This document shows, piece by piece, positions 1-7,643 of a stretch of 64,000 nucleotides of DNA. Below the pieces are notes generated by a model, which searched no databases, was not told where the DNA came from, and saw only the letters and a program-made list of their open reading frames with translations. The DNA is taken from NCBI RefSeq assembly GCF_014699055.1, contig NZ_JACXAC010000002.1, positions 310,001 to 374,000 on the forward strand, read 5' to 3'. Origin of the DNA: Hymenobacter armeniacus (GTDB lineage: Bacteria > Bacteroidota > Bacteroidia > Cytophagales > Hymenobacteraceae). The number at the start of each line of letters is the position of its first letter. The first letter of the stretch is position 1. Made by a program: the position numbers and the translations under genes.

Positions 1-268
1 CGGGCGTGAAGGTTTGGTTGGTGCTGCCCGAAAACAGCAGCTTACCGCCCGACGCCAGCGTGCCCTGGTTGGTGAGGTCGCCGGTGAGCTGCACGGTGCC
101 GGCGTTGGTGAGGGCGCTGCCGGCTTTGTTCAGCACCGTGCCCTCCACGTAGAGCACGCCGGTGCTTTGCACCGTGATGGTGGCCCCGTCGTTGGTGAGG
201 GTTTGGGCAAAACCCGGGGCGGCGAGCAGCACCGCCGCCAGCGTGGCGAGAGAATAGTTCTGCTTCAT
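1..268 (-). CDS. Secreted repeat protein, N-terminal part (cut by window edge)
   Basis: The gene runs off the left edge; only about 89 N-terminal residues are visible. They begin MKQNYSLATLAAVLLAAPGF, a signal peptide ending near FAQ, followed by short beta-strand-like repeats (TLTNDGATITVQS, YVEGTVLNKAGSAL). The same residues in nearly the same order open the T9SS-type protein at 7644-9119, so the two are paralogues and this one is probably also exported and carries a sorting domain beyond the window (inference). The ATG at 266-268 is chosen because the signal peptide starts there and because both paralogues share the leader TTTAAGGTnATG. Function unknown, probably a surface or matrix protein. 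Confidence 0.75.
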   Translation of the reverse strand, partial: MKQNYSLATLAAVLLAAPGFAQTLTNDGATITVQSTGVLYVEGTVLNKAGSALTNAGTVQLTGDLTNQGTLASGGKLLFSGSTNQTFTP

Positions 269-313
269 AACCTTAAAGATGCAAGCGTGAATGAAGACAA
301 CGGGAGGCCGCAG

Positions 314-2611
314 CTATTGCAGCAGCCGCCAGCCGCTACTAAGATAAACAAAGTGCGCAATGGTGTTGGCGTTTACCGTAGCGGTGCCGGTGGCGTACGT
401 CACCGACAGGTTTTGCGCGTCGAAGTTGCCGAGCAACAGCCCCTGGCCTTCGGTGCCGGTGCCCAGCGTCACGGTGCCGTTGGCGGCGTTGGAGCTGTTG
501 GTGGTGTAGTAATGCACCATGGCCGTGGGGTTGAGGGTGCTGTTCGAGGCGCTGACGGTGGCGCTGGCCGTGCTGTACACGGCCGTGCCGCTGGTCACTT
601 TCAGGGCCAGGTTGCCGGCGCCGGCTTCCACGTCGAGCTTGGCGTCGGGGGTGTTGGTGCCCACGCCCACCCGGCCGTTGGCCCGCACCGACAGCAACGT
701 GGTGCCCGCCACGGTTTGCGCGGCCCCGCTGCTCACATCCAGCGCCGAAGCGTCGGCGTCGGTGCCGGCCACGCTCACGGCCAGGCCGTTGCGGAAGCTG
801 CCGGTGCCGGCGTTGTGCACCATGGCCACGAAGCCGGCCTGGTTGGCGGCCCAGGCCAGCGAGCCGGGGTTGCCGCCCTGCAGGTCGGAGCCCACGATGT
901 TCTGGCTGGTGTTGGCCAACTGCGAAAAAGGCGCCGTGGTGCCCACCCCCAGCCGGCCGCCCACGTAGCCGTTGCCGCCGACGCGGAAGCCGCCGGTTTG
1001 GTCGGCTGCCGTTTGGTTTTGAATGAAATTAGTGCCGTCGGGGACGGCCTGGGTCCCCAGCGTGCCGTTGGCGGCCACCGTGACGAGGCGAGTGTTGCTG
1101 CCCGTGAGCCCGCGCAGGCGCACGGTGCTGGTGGTGCCGGCCACGTCGAGGGTGGCGCTGGGCGCGTCGGTGCCAATGCCCACGGCCACGGCCGTGTTGA
1201 AAGGGTCGCCGAGCACCACGGCGTCGTCCTTGTCCACGCGGGCGTTGTAGCCGAGGGCGGTGGCGCGGCTGCGCTGCGTGGCGCCGTTGGTGAGGTTGGC
1301 GGCGCTGCCCACGAAGGTGTTGTAGCTGCCGGTGGTGGCCGAGGTGCCCGCGTTGGTGCCCAGGCCCACGTTTTCGCTGCCGTTGCTGTTGTACAGGGCC
1401 TGGGTGCCAATGCCGACGTTGTTGCCGCCGACGGTGCTGCCCAGGCCGGGGTCGTGGCCGATGAACACGTTGTCGGTGCCGGTGGTGAGGCTGCCGCCGG
1501 CCTGCACGCCCATCAATGCGTTGCTCTGGCCCGAGGTGATGGCATCGCCCGCGGCAAAGCCCACCACGGTGTTGTTGATGCCGGAGGTGAGCTGGTTGCC
1601 GACGTTCGCCCCCACAAAGGTGTTGTTGATGCCCGTGGGGGCCGTGGCGGCGTACATCAGGCTGCCCAGGTACACGTTGTTGCCGCGGCCGTACAGCATG
1701 GGCTGGCCGGCCAGGCGCAGCAGGCCCGAGCCGTTGATGTCGCCCGCCACGTCGAGCCGGTAGCCCGGCGCGCTGGTGCCCACGCCCACGTTGCCGGAGT
1801 TCCACTCCACCAGCAGGCGGGTGGCGTTGGCGCTGGCGTCGCGCAGGGCAAAGTCGTAGTATTCCCCGGTGGCATCGCCCGCGTTGGCCGGGTCCACGGG
1901 CACGCCCAGGTCCCACACGCGCTGGGCCGCGCCGTTGCCGGTGCTCAGACGCAGAAAAACCGGCTTGGCGTAGGCGTTGTTGCCCAAGTGCAGCAGCTGC
2001 TGCGCGTCGTAGTTCTGAATGCCCACCAAGCCGGTGGCGGCCACCCGCAGCAGGGAGGTGCCGGGGGTTCCCACCACCGCGCCCTGGCTCACGTCGAGCG
2101 CGGCGGAGGCGGGGTCGATGGCCGCAATTTTCACGGCCAGGCCCCCGAAACCACCCGGGCCGCCCACGCCGTTATTGGCATTGAAAAAAGACGCCGCGTA
2201 GCCCTGGTCGTTAAACGCCCAGGTCAGCGAGCCGGGGTTGATGCCGTAGCCGCGCGCGTCGATGATGTTCTGGCTGGTGTTGGACAGCAGCGACACCGGG
2301 TTGTTGGTGCTAATGCCCACGCGGCCGCCGGGTTTCAGGAACAGGCGGTAGTCGGCCACGTCGGTTTCCGACAAGTTCAGGCCACCGCCTAGCAGGTTCC
2401 AGTGCCACTTGGGCGCGTCAGTGTTGTTGCGAAAAAAAAGCAGTTCCGAATTGGCCCCGCCGCCTTTGATGGTGAGGCCGTTGGGCGAGGGCGCCGTGGT
2501 GTTGATGCCTACGCCGTTTTGGGCAAAGGCCGGCGCGGCACCCAGGCCCAAAGCGGCCAACAGCCAGGCGGATTTACGGGGGAAGCGGCGGGAAGAGTAG
2601 CGTTTGCGCAT
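314..2611 (-). CDS. Secreted tail-fibre/adhesin-like repeat protein (TMF type)
   Basis: 765 residues. A signal peptide (MRKRYSSRRFPRKSAWLLAA, cleavage near AFAQ) is followed by the motif NGVGINTTAPSPNGL, typical of Bacteroidota fibre-like proteins. The middle holds about ten 14-residue beta-roll repeats of the form NTFVGxxAGxxxTSG, resembling the head repeats of YadA-type trimeric adhesins and phage fibres. A C-terminal 40-residue module (LLGNFDAQNLSVTYATG to SSGWRLLQ) recurs in the short protein at 9158-9421. The start at 2611 is chosen over longer readings because the signal peptide begins there and a TACCTTTG -7 box lies about 50 nt upstream. Probably surface exposed; trimerisation and ligand are inferred only. 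Confidence 0.8.
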   Translation of the reverse strand: MRKRYSSRRFPRKSAWLLAALGLGAAPAFAQNGVGINTTAPSPNGLTIKGGGANSELLFFRNNTDAPKWHWNLLGGGLNLSETDVADYRLFLKPGGRVGISTNNPVSLLSNTSQNIIDARGYGINPGSLTWAFNDQGYAASFFNANNGVGGPGGFGGLAVKIAAIDPASAALDVSQGAVVGTPGTSLLRVAATGLVGIQNYDAQQLLHLGNNAYAKPVFLRLSTGNGAAQRVWDLGVPVDPANAGDATGEYYDFALRDASANATRLLVEWNSGNVGVGTSAPGYRLDVAGDINGSGLLRLAGQPMLYGRGNNVYLGSLMYAATAPTGINNTFVGANVGNQLTSGINNTVVGFAAGDAITSGQSNALMGVQAGGSLTTGTDNVFIGHDPGLGSTVGGNNVGIGTQALYNSNGSENVGLGTNAGTSATTGSYNTFVGSAANLTNGATQRSRATALGYNARVDKDDAVVLGDPFNTAVAVGIGTDAPSATLDVAGTTSTVRLRGLTGSNTRLVTVAANGTLGTQAVPDGTNFIQNQTAADQTGGFRVGGNGYVGGRLGVGTTAPFSQLANTSQNIVGSDLQGGNPGSLAWAANQAGFVAMVHNAGTGSFRNGLAVSVAGTDADASALDVSSGAAQTVAGTTLLSVRANGRVGVGTNTPDAKLDVEAGAGNLALKVTSGTAVYSTASATVSASNSTLNPTAMVHYYTTNSSNAANGTVTLGTGTEGQGLLLGNFDAQNLSVTYATGTATVNANTIAHFVYLSSGWRLLQ

Positions 2612-2661
2612 AGCAGAAAATGAGATGAGAAAGAGCCCCGGCCACGCGCCGACGCCAACGG

Positions 2662-2695
2662 CAAAGGTACCGGGAGTTCGAAATTCGAAAGACAA
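2662..2695 (-). promoter_or_regulatory. Candidate Bacteroidota promoter for the fibre-like protein
   Basis: On the minus strand TACCTTTG (2662-2669) matches the -7 consensus TAnnTTTG exactly, with a TTG (2693-2695) 23 nt upstream as a possible -33 element. It lies about 50 nt before the start at 2611 and excludes the longer upstream reading of that gene. Confidence 0.5.
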
Positions 2696-2732
2696 GAAAG
2701 GTTGAATACAGCTGCCGAAACGGCCGCTTTGG

Positions 2733-4688
2733 CTACTGCTCGTAAGTGATGAGGATGCGCGCCGTTTTGCCCAGCACCGAGGTCGAGGTGCTGCCGGCCC
2801 CGGCCCGCAGCACCACCCGGCCGTTATTGAAGTAAGCATAGTACAGCTCACCGGCATTGTCTGTGAAGCTCGGCGGCGAATGATTGCCGTTGCCGCAATC
2901 TACCAGCACTTGCAGGCCCAGGATTTTGCTCACGGTCAGGCCGTGGTCGAGAACGATTTGGGTGCCGGCCGTGGTGGGCATGGTGGCCGTCAGTTTCAGA
3001 AACGCCACGCTCGGCACCGTGCCCGCGGTGGGGGCGTCGCTGGCGCCGGCCACGCGCAGGTAGCCGTTCACGTCGAGCTTGGCGTTGGGCGTGCCGGTGC
3101 CGAGGCCGGCGTTGCCGGCGTTGTCGATGCTCAGGCCCTGGCTGCCGCCGTTGCCCACCAGCTGGTTGGTGCCCAGGTTGAGGTTGCTGCCCAGGTTCAC
3201 GGCCGAGGTGCCGCGCAGCAGGCGGGCCCCCAACGACAGGTCGGCGGTCAGGGTGACGGGGCCGGCGCTGCTGGTGAGCGCAAAGCCGTTGAGGTTGAGG
3301 GGGCGGGTGGCCGTGTGGCTGCCCAGGTTGTCGCCGGGCAGGGTAATGATGTCGTCGGCCACGGCCAGGCTGCCGTCGGCCAGCAAGCCCAACGCGCGCA
3401 GGGAGTTGATGCGAAAGGTTTGCAGCGTGTTGGCAGCGTAGTTCACCACGAATGCCGTGGTGCCGCTCACGGCCACGGCCCGGGGCTCCTGGCCGGTGGC
3501 GGTGCCGCCGGTGGTGCCACCCGCCGTGGTGGGGTTGAGCAGAAACGGCGCAGCCGGGTTGCTCACGTCGAAGGCCTGCAGCGTGGAAGAAAACGAATTC
3601 ACCACGTAAGCGCGCGACCCGTTGAGGGCGATGCCGGCCGGGCGGTTGCCGGTGGCGGTGCCGCCGGTGGTGCCGCCGGCCGTGGCGGGGTTGAGCAGGC
3701 GCGGGGCCGCCGGGTTGCTCACGTCGAAGGCCTGGAGGGTTCGGCCGCCATCGTTCACCACATACACCGTGCTGCCGCTCACGGCCACACCCCTGGGGGT
3801 GTTGCCGGTGGCCGTGCCGCCGGTGGTGCCGCCAGCCGTGGCGGGGTTGAGCAGGCGCGGAGCCGCCGGGTTGCTCACGTCAAATACTTGCAAGGTGTTG
3901 CTGCTGTTGTTCACCACATACACCGTACTGCCGCTCACGGCCAGGGCGGCGGGCCGGATGTCGGTGCGCGTGCCCATCGGCGAGGCATTGTTGACCAACG
4001 TGGGGCTGGCCGGGTTGCTCACGTCAAATATTTGCAGCGTGTTGCCGCCATTGTTCAGCACGTAGACGTAGGTGCCGCTCACGGCCACGGCGCTGGGGGA
4101 GCTGCCCGTGCGGGTGCCCGCATCGCGCGCGGCCCCGTTCAGCAGCGTGGGCTGCGCGGGGTTGCCCACGTTGAATACCTGCAGGATGTCGTCGTCGGCG
4201 TTGACCACGTAGGCGGTGGTGCCGCGCACGGCCACCCCGCTGGGGCCTGCGCCGATGAGCGTACCGGCAGTGCCCCCGTTTAGGCCGCCGCCACCCGTGC
4301 CCGGGCCGGTGCCGTTCAGCAGCACCGGATTGGCCGGGTTGCTCACGTCGAAGGTTTGCAGCGTGTTGTTGCCGTTGTTCACCACGTAGGCGGTGGCGCC
4401 GTTCACGGCCACCGCCACGGGCCCCTGGCCGGTAGCGGCGCTGCCGAGCTGGTTGGGGGCGGTGCCGGTGGGGCTGGAGTCGGCGTTGTCGAGCAGGCCC
4501 AGGGTGCCGTCGGGCAGCACCTGGGGCAGGCGCGCGCCCTCGCCGCTCAGGCCGCGCACGCGCAGGCTGCCGTTCACGTCCAGCTTCTGGGTGGGGGCAG
4601 TGGTGCCGACGCCCACATTCTGGGCCACGGCCACCCCGGGAGCTGCCAGGGCAAAGGCTACCAAGAGCAGCGAATAGTAGTTTTTCAT
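2733..4688 (-). CDS. Secreted seven-bladed beta-propeller repeat protein
   Basis: 651 residues. A signal peptide (MKNYYSLLLVAFALAAPGVA, cleavage near VAQ) and the motif NVGVGTTAPTQKLDVNGSL are followed by seven repeats of about 53 residues with the core AVxGxxxYVVNxxxNTLQxFDVSNPAxPxLLN. This is an LVIVD-like pattern and the number expected for one propeller. Blades 4-6 are nearly identical at both protein and DNA level (159-bp unit), pointing to recent tandem duplication. A second fibre-type motif (GLGTGTPNAKLDVNGYLRV) lies near the C-terminus. The gene follows the NarL-family regulator by about 100 bases and shares its upstream element. Ligand unknown. Confidence 0.8.
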   Translation of the reverse strand: MKNYYSLLLVAFALAAPGVAVAQNVGVGTTAPTQKLDVNGSLRVRGLSGEGARLPQVLPDGTLGLLDNADSSPTGTAPNQLGSAATGQGPVAVAVNGATAYVVNNGNNTLQTFDVSNPANPVLLNGTGPGTGGGGLNGGTAGTLIGAGPSGVAVRGTTAYVVNADDDILQVFNVGNPAQPTLLNGAARDAGTRTGSSPSAVAVSGTYVYVLNNGGNTLQIFDVSNPASPTLVNNASPMGTRTDIRPAALAVSGSTVYVVNNSSNTLQVFDVSNPAAPRLLNPATAGGTTGGTATGNTPRGVAVSGSTVYVVNDGGRTLQAFDVSNPAAPRLLNPATAGGTTGGTATGNRPAGIALNGSRAYVVNSFSSTLQAFDVSNPAAPFLLNPTTAGGTTGGTATGQEPRAVAVSGTTAFVVNYAANTLQTFRINSLRALGLLADGSLAVADDIITLPGDNLGSHTATRPLNLNGFALTSSAGPVTLTADLSLGARLLRGTSAVNLGSNLNLGTNQLVGNGGSQGLSIDNAGNAGLGTGTPNAKLDVNGYLRVAGASDAPTAGTVPSVAFLKLTATMPTTAGTQIVLDHGLTVSKILGLQVLVDCGNGNHSPPSFTDNAGELYYAYFNNGRVVLRAGAGSTSTSVLGKTARILITYEQ

Positions 4689-4734
4689 CAAATCAGCCAG
4701 AAAACGGCCTCCGGCACCACGCCGCAGGCGACAG

Positions 4735-4742
4735 CAAATTTC
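4735..4742 (-). promoter_or_regulatory. -7-like element before the beta-propeller gene
   Basis: Minus-strand GAAATTTG, one mismatch from TAnnTTTG, 46 nt before the start at 4688. Its upstream edge is exactly 22 nt from the shared element at 4765-4782, the same distance as at the regulator gene's promoter. Confidence 0.4.
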
Positions 4743-4764
4743 CCGGGCCCGCCCAAGCCGCGCA

Positions 4765-4782
4765 AGTACATCTTGATGGGGG
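4765..4782 (-). promoter_or_regulatory. Shared operator-like element, copy 1
   Basis: Reads CCCCCATCAAGATGTACT on the minus strand and is identical over 18 bases to the copy at 5451-5468. The core CATC-AA-GATG is an inverted repeat with 4-base arms, the kind of short dyad NarL/FixJ-class regulators bind. It lies between the regulator's stop codon and the beta-propeller gene. Confidence 0.6.
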
Positions 4783-4789
4783 GCGGGCA

Positions 4790-5416
4790 CTACCAGCGCC
4801 GGTTGCGCGCCAGCAATTCGCCCTTGGAGTTGATGTGCAGCTTGCCGTAGATGCTCTTGATGTGGCCGCGCACGGTATCGAGGCCAATGCCCAGCCGGGC
4901 TGCAATGAGCTTGTAGCTCAGGCCTTCTTCAATGGCCTGCACCACCTGTTGCTCGCGCGGGGTGAGGGGCTGCTCGGGCGCGGCGGCCGGCTGAAAGAAC
5001 TTCACCACCTGCCGGGCCACCGCCGGGCTCATGCTGCTGCCCCCCTCGGCTACCGAAATCAGTCCGGCCTTGAGGTCGGCCAGCGGCGTGTTTTTCAAAA
5101 AATAGCCCACCGCGCCCGCGCACAGGCCCTGGAATATCCACTCCGGGTTGCCGGGCGGGGTGGTCAGCAGCACCACATCGGTGCCCGGCAACTGGGCCCG
5201 AATGAGCCCCACGCCCTCAATGCCCGACTTGCCGGGCAGGCCGATGTCGGACAGCACCAGCCGGGGCGGGGCCGCCAGCGTCTTAACCTGCGCCAAAAAG
5301 TCTTCCACTGAGCCCACGGCCAGCACGCAGTCGAACTCGGGCTGGGCGCAGAGGTAGGTGTGCAGGGCCTGCCGCACGGCGGGCACGTCTTCAATAATGG
5401 CAAGCGAAACGGGCAT
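4790..5416 (-). CDS. NarL/FixJ-family response regulator
   Basis: 208 residues. An N-terminal receiver domain carries the acidic pair (IIED), phospho-acceptor D57 in LVLSDIGLPG and a lysine in YFLKN. The C-terminal LuxR-type helix-turn-helix spans about 143-205 (PLTPREQQVVQAIEEGLSYK, then LGIGLDTVRGHIKSIYGKL). It follows the kinase gene at 5513-7567 on the same strand and is its obvious partner. The start at 5416 gives a standard receiver N-terminus and sits 4 nt after a TACTTTTG -7 box. It likely controls the downstream surface-protein genes, and possibly itself, through the repeated upstream element (inference). Confidence 0.92.
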   Translation of the reverse strand: MPVSLAIIEDVPAVRQALHTYLCAQPEFDCVLAVGSVEDFLAQVKTLAAPPRLVLSDIGLPGKSGIEGVGLIRAQLPGTDVVLLTTPPGNPEWIFQGLCAGAVGYFLKNTPLADLKAGLISVAEGGSSMSPAVARQVVKFFQPAAAPEQPLTPREQQVVQAIEEGLSYKLIAARLGIGLDTVRGHIKSIYGKLHINSKGELLARNRRW

Positions 5417-5420
5417 GGCA

Positions 5421-5428
5421 CAAAAGTA
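5421..5428 (-). promoter_or_regulatory. -7 element of the NarL-family regulator gene
   Basis: Minus-strand TACTTTTG is a perfect TAnnTTTG. It is followed by TGCC and then the ATG, so transcription would begin at or next to the start codon, giving a leaderless or nearly leaderless mRNA. Confidence 0.6.
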
Positions 5429-5450
5429 CCGGCCGGCCCGAGGCGCCGCT

Positions 5451-5468
5451 AGTACATCTTGATGGGGG
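5451..5468 (-). promoter_or_regulatory. Shared operator-like element, copy 2
   Basis: The same 18-mer as at 4765-4782 on the minus strand, 22 nt upstream of the regulator's -7 box. It occupies the place of the -33 region, as expected for an activator site. Confidence 0.6.
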
Positions 5469-5512
5469 AGGGGTGGGGTTAGCGCGCTGCATGACGTGCT
5501 GGCGGCTGGCAA

Positions 5513-7567
5513 CTAGCTCACCGGCACTTCCACCAGCACGCCAAAGCCCGGCTGGCCCGGCACCGCCCCGAAGCCCGTGCGGCAGGCGCCGCCCACGGCC
5601 TCGGCGCGGGCTTGCATGTTGCGCAGGCCGTGGCCCGAGGCGCGCCCGGAGCCAGTGGCGGAAGGCGGGCCGTCGTCGGCAATGGCCAGGGTGAGGCGCT
5701 GGCCCGCGGTGCGCAGCGCCACCTGAATGTGCGCAGCCGGCGGGGCGTGCTTTTGAATGTTGGCGAGGGCTTCCTTGAAAATGAGGTAGAGGGCGCGGCG
5801 GGTTTCCACGGGCAGCACCGTGGTTTCGCTGGCGGCATCGGGGGCGAAGGTGATGGTGGCGTCGCCGTATTGCAGCACCTCGTAGGCGTGGTCGCGCAGG
5901 CGGTCGAGCAGGCTGCCCACGGCGTCGTTGCGGGCGTCGAAGCTCCACACCACGTCCTGCAGCTGGGTGGCGGCCCGCCGGCTGGTGGCGGCCACTTCGC
6001 GCAGCTGGGCCTGCTGCTGGGCCGGGGCGTGCACGCCGGCTTCGAGCAAATCGGTTTGCATGGAAATCTGGGTGAGCAGGGCGCCCACTTCGTCGTGCAA
6101 ATCGGCGGAGAGGCGCGTGCGCAGGGCCAGCTCGCGGCGCAGCTGCCGGCGGCGGTATTCCTGCAGGGCCACCGCCCCCAGCGCCAGCAGCAGCACGGCC
6201 GCCAGCCCGGCGCCCAGCAGTTGGCGCTGGCTGCGCAGCTCGGTCACCTGCTGGCGCTGGGTGAGTTCGCGCACGCGGGCCTCGGCGCGGTCGGTTTCGT
6301 AGCGGGCGCGCTGCTCTTCGGTAATGCGGGTGTCGGCCAGGGCGCGCAGGGAGTCGCGCAGGGTCTGGGCGCGGGTTTGCCAGGCGTAGGCGGCGGCAAA
6401 GTCGCGGCGGTGCGCGGCCACTTGGCGCAGCACGTCCAGCGCGTCCAGTACCTGGTTCGATTCCAGGGCCTGCCGGGGCAGGGCCAGCACCTGGCGGGCG
6501 TAGCTTTCGGCCTGTGGCCACTGGCCCTGGCGCAGGTAAAAGCCGGCCAGGCTTTTCAGGGCCACGCTCAGCTCGGCGGGCCGGCCGATGCGCCGGCGCT
6601 GAGCCAGCACTTTGGCAAAGTAGTAGCGGGCCGAATCGGGCCGGTTCAGGTGTTCGTAGGCTTTGGCCAGCGTGTTCCAGGTGATGGGCGCGGCGCCGGT
6701 GAGGTGGACGCGCTGCTGCAGGTGCAAGGCCAGCCGCAGGCAGGGGAGCGCGGCGCGGGCGCTGTCGCGGTTCAGCAGCACGGTGCCCAGGTTGAGCCAC
6801 GACGTGGCCAGGGCCACGGTGTCGCGCAAGGCGGTTTCCAGGGCCTTGCCCTGCCGGGTGTAGGCGGCGGCTTCGGCCCAGCGCTTTTGCTGCGCATAAA
6901 TCAGCGCCAAATTGCCCAGGGCGGCGGCTTCCGAGCCCCGGTTGCCGCGGCGGTGGTGCAGGCGCACGGCCCGAAATAGATTGACGGCGGCCGAGTCGAG
7001 CCGGTTTTGCCGCGCAAACAAGATGCCCCGCGAGTTCAGAATTTCAGCCCACAAATCGGCATCCGTGCCCGCCAGCTGGTAGGCTTCGCGGTACAATTGA
7101 AACGCCTGGGCCGGCTGGTTCAAGTCGCCGTGCGCCATCCCCAAATGGTAGCGGTAGTTGGCCTGCACGGCGCTTGGTGCGGTGCGTAGCAGCGAGCCGG
7201 CCTGCTGCAGCAGGGCCAGGGCGCGGGACACGTCGCCGGCTTCGCGGTAGTAGTTGCCGCGCAGGTCCAGGGCGCGGCCGGCCAGCACCGGCTGGCGCGC
7301 CCGGCGAGCCACGCGTTCGGCTTCCTCCGCGTACTGCACCACGCCGGCCGAATCAAACGGTTCCCAGTAAGCATCGGCGATGCGCAGCAGGACGGCGGCC
7401 CGGGCCGCCCCGGCAGCCGGCGTGGCCTTCAGGGCCGCGCGCAGGCTGTCGGGAACGGGCGGCAAGGAAGCGACTTGCGCCCGTGCCGCCAATGGCAGCA
7501 GCGCCTGCAGCATCAGCCCCGAAAAAACAAGTTGAAAACGAGGCCAATGGCGTAAACGAAACGGCAT
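5513..7567 (-). CDS. TPR-containing sensor histidine kinase (HisKA_3)
   Basis: 684 residues. A signal-like N-terminus (LMLQALLPLAARAQ) precedes a periplasmic array of TPR-like helical repeats to about residue 430, then one membrane segment (LGAGLAAVLLLALGAVAL). The cytoplasmic part has a HisKA_3 dimerisation domain with phospho-acceptor H491 in LSADLHDEVGALLTQ, and a HATPase domain with the N box (EALANIQKHA) and G boxes (IADDGPP, GHGLRNM). This layout is common for Bacteroidota kinases paired with NarL-type regulators; the regulator gene follows after 96 bases. The periplasmic TPRs probably sense a peptide or envelope state, not shown by sequence. Confidence 0.92.
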   Translation of the reverse strand: MPFRLRHWPRFQLVFSGLMLQALLPLAARAQVASLPPVPDSLRAALKATPAAGAARAAVLLRIADAYWEPFDSAGVVQYAEEAERVARRARQPVLAGRALDLRGNYYREAGDVSRALALLQQAGSLLRTAPSAVQANYRYHLGMAHGDLNQPAQAFQLYREAYQLAGTDADLWAEILNSRGILFARQNRLDSAAVNLFRAVRLHHRRGNRGSEAAALGNLALIYAQQKRWAEAAAYTRQGKALETALRDTVALATSWLNLGTVLLNRDSARAALPCLRLALHLQQRVHLTGAAPITWNTLAKAYEHLNRPDSARYYFAKVLAQRRRIGRPAELSVALKSLAGFYLRQGQWPQAESYARQVLALPRQALESNQVLDALDVLRQVAAHRRDFAAAYAWQTRAQTLRDSLRALADTRITEEQRARYETDRAEARVRELTQRQQVTELRSQRQLLGAGLAAVLLLALGAVALQEYRRRQLRRELALRTRLSADLHDEVGALLTQISMQTDLLEAGVHAPAQQQAQLREVAATSRRAATQLQDVVWSFDARNDAVGSLLDRLRDHAYEVLQYGDATITFAPDAASETTVLPVETRRALYLIFKEALANIQKHAPPAAHIQVALRTAGQRLTLAIADDGPPSATGSGRASGHGLRNMQARAEAVGGACRTGFGAVPGQPGFGVLVEVPVS

Positions 7568-7643
7568 GCAGAAACGGTGGTGCTAGGAAGGCGACGATTT
7601 TTTCGAAAAATAACCGTCGCCCTCCTTCTTTCCGCCTGCGGGC

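Noticed and set aside
14..2392. Long plus-strand frame of 792 codons opposite the fibre-like gene, and similar long frames opposite many genes
   Set aside because: Composition is dominated by Gly/Ala/Val/His/Arg, with no domain, signal or start context. These are antisense shadows expected at this GC content.
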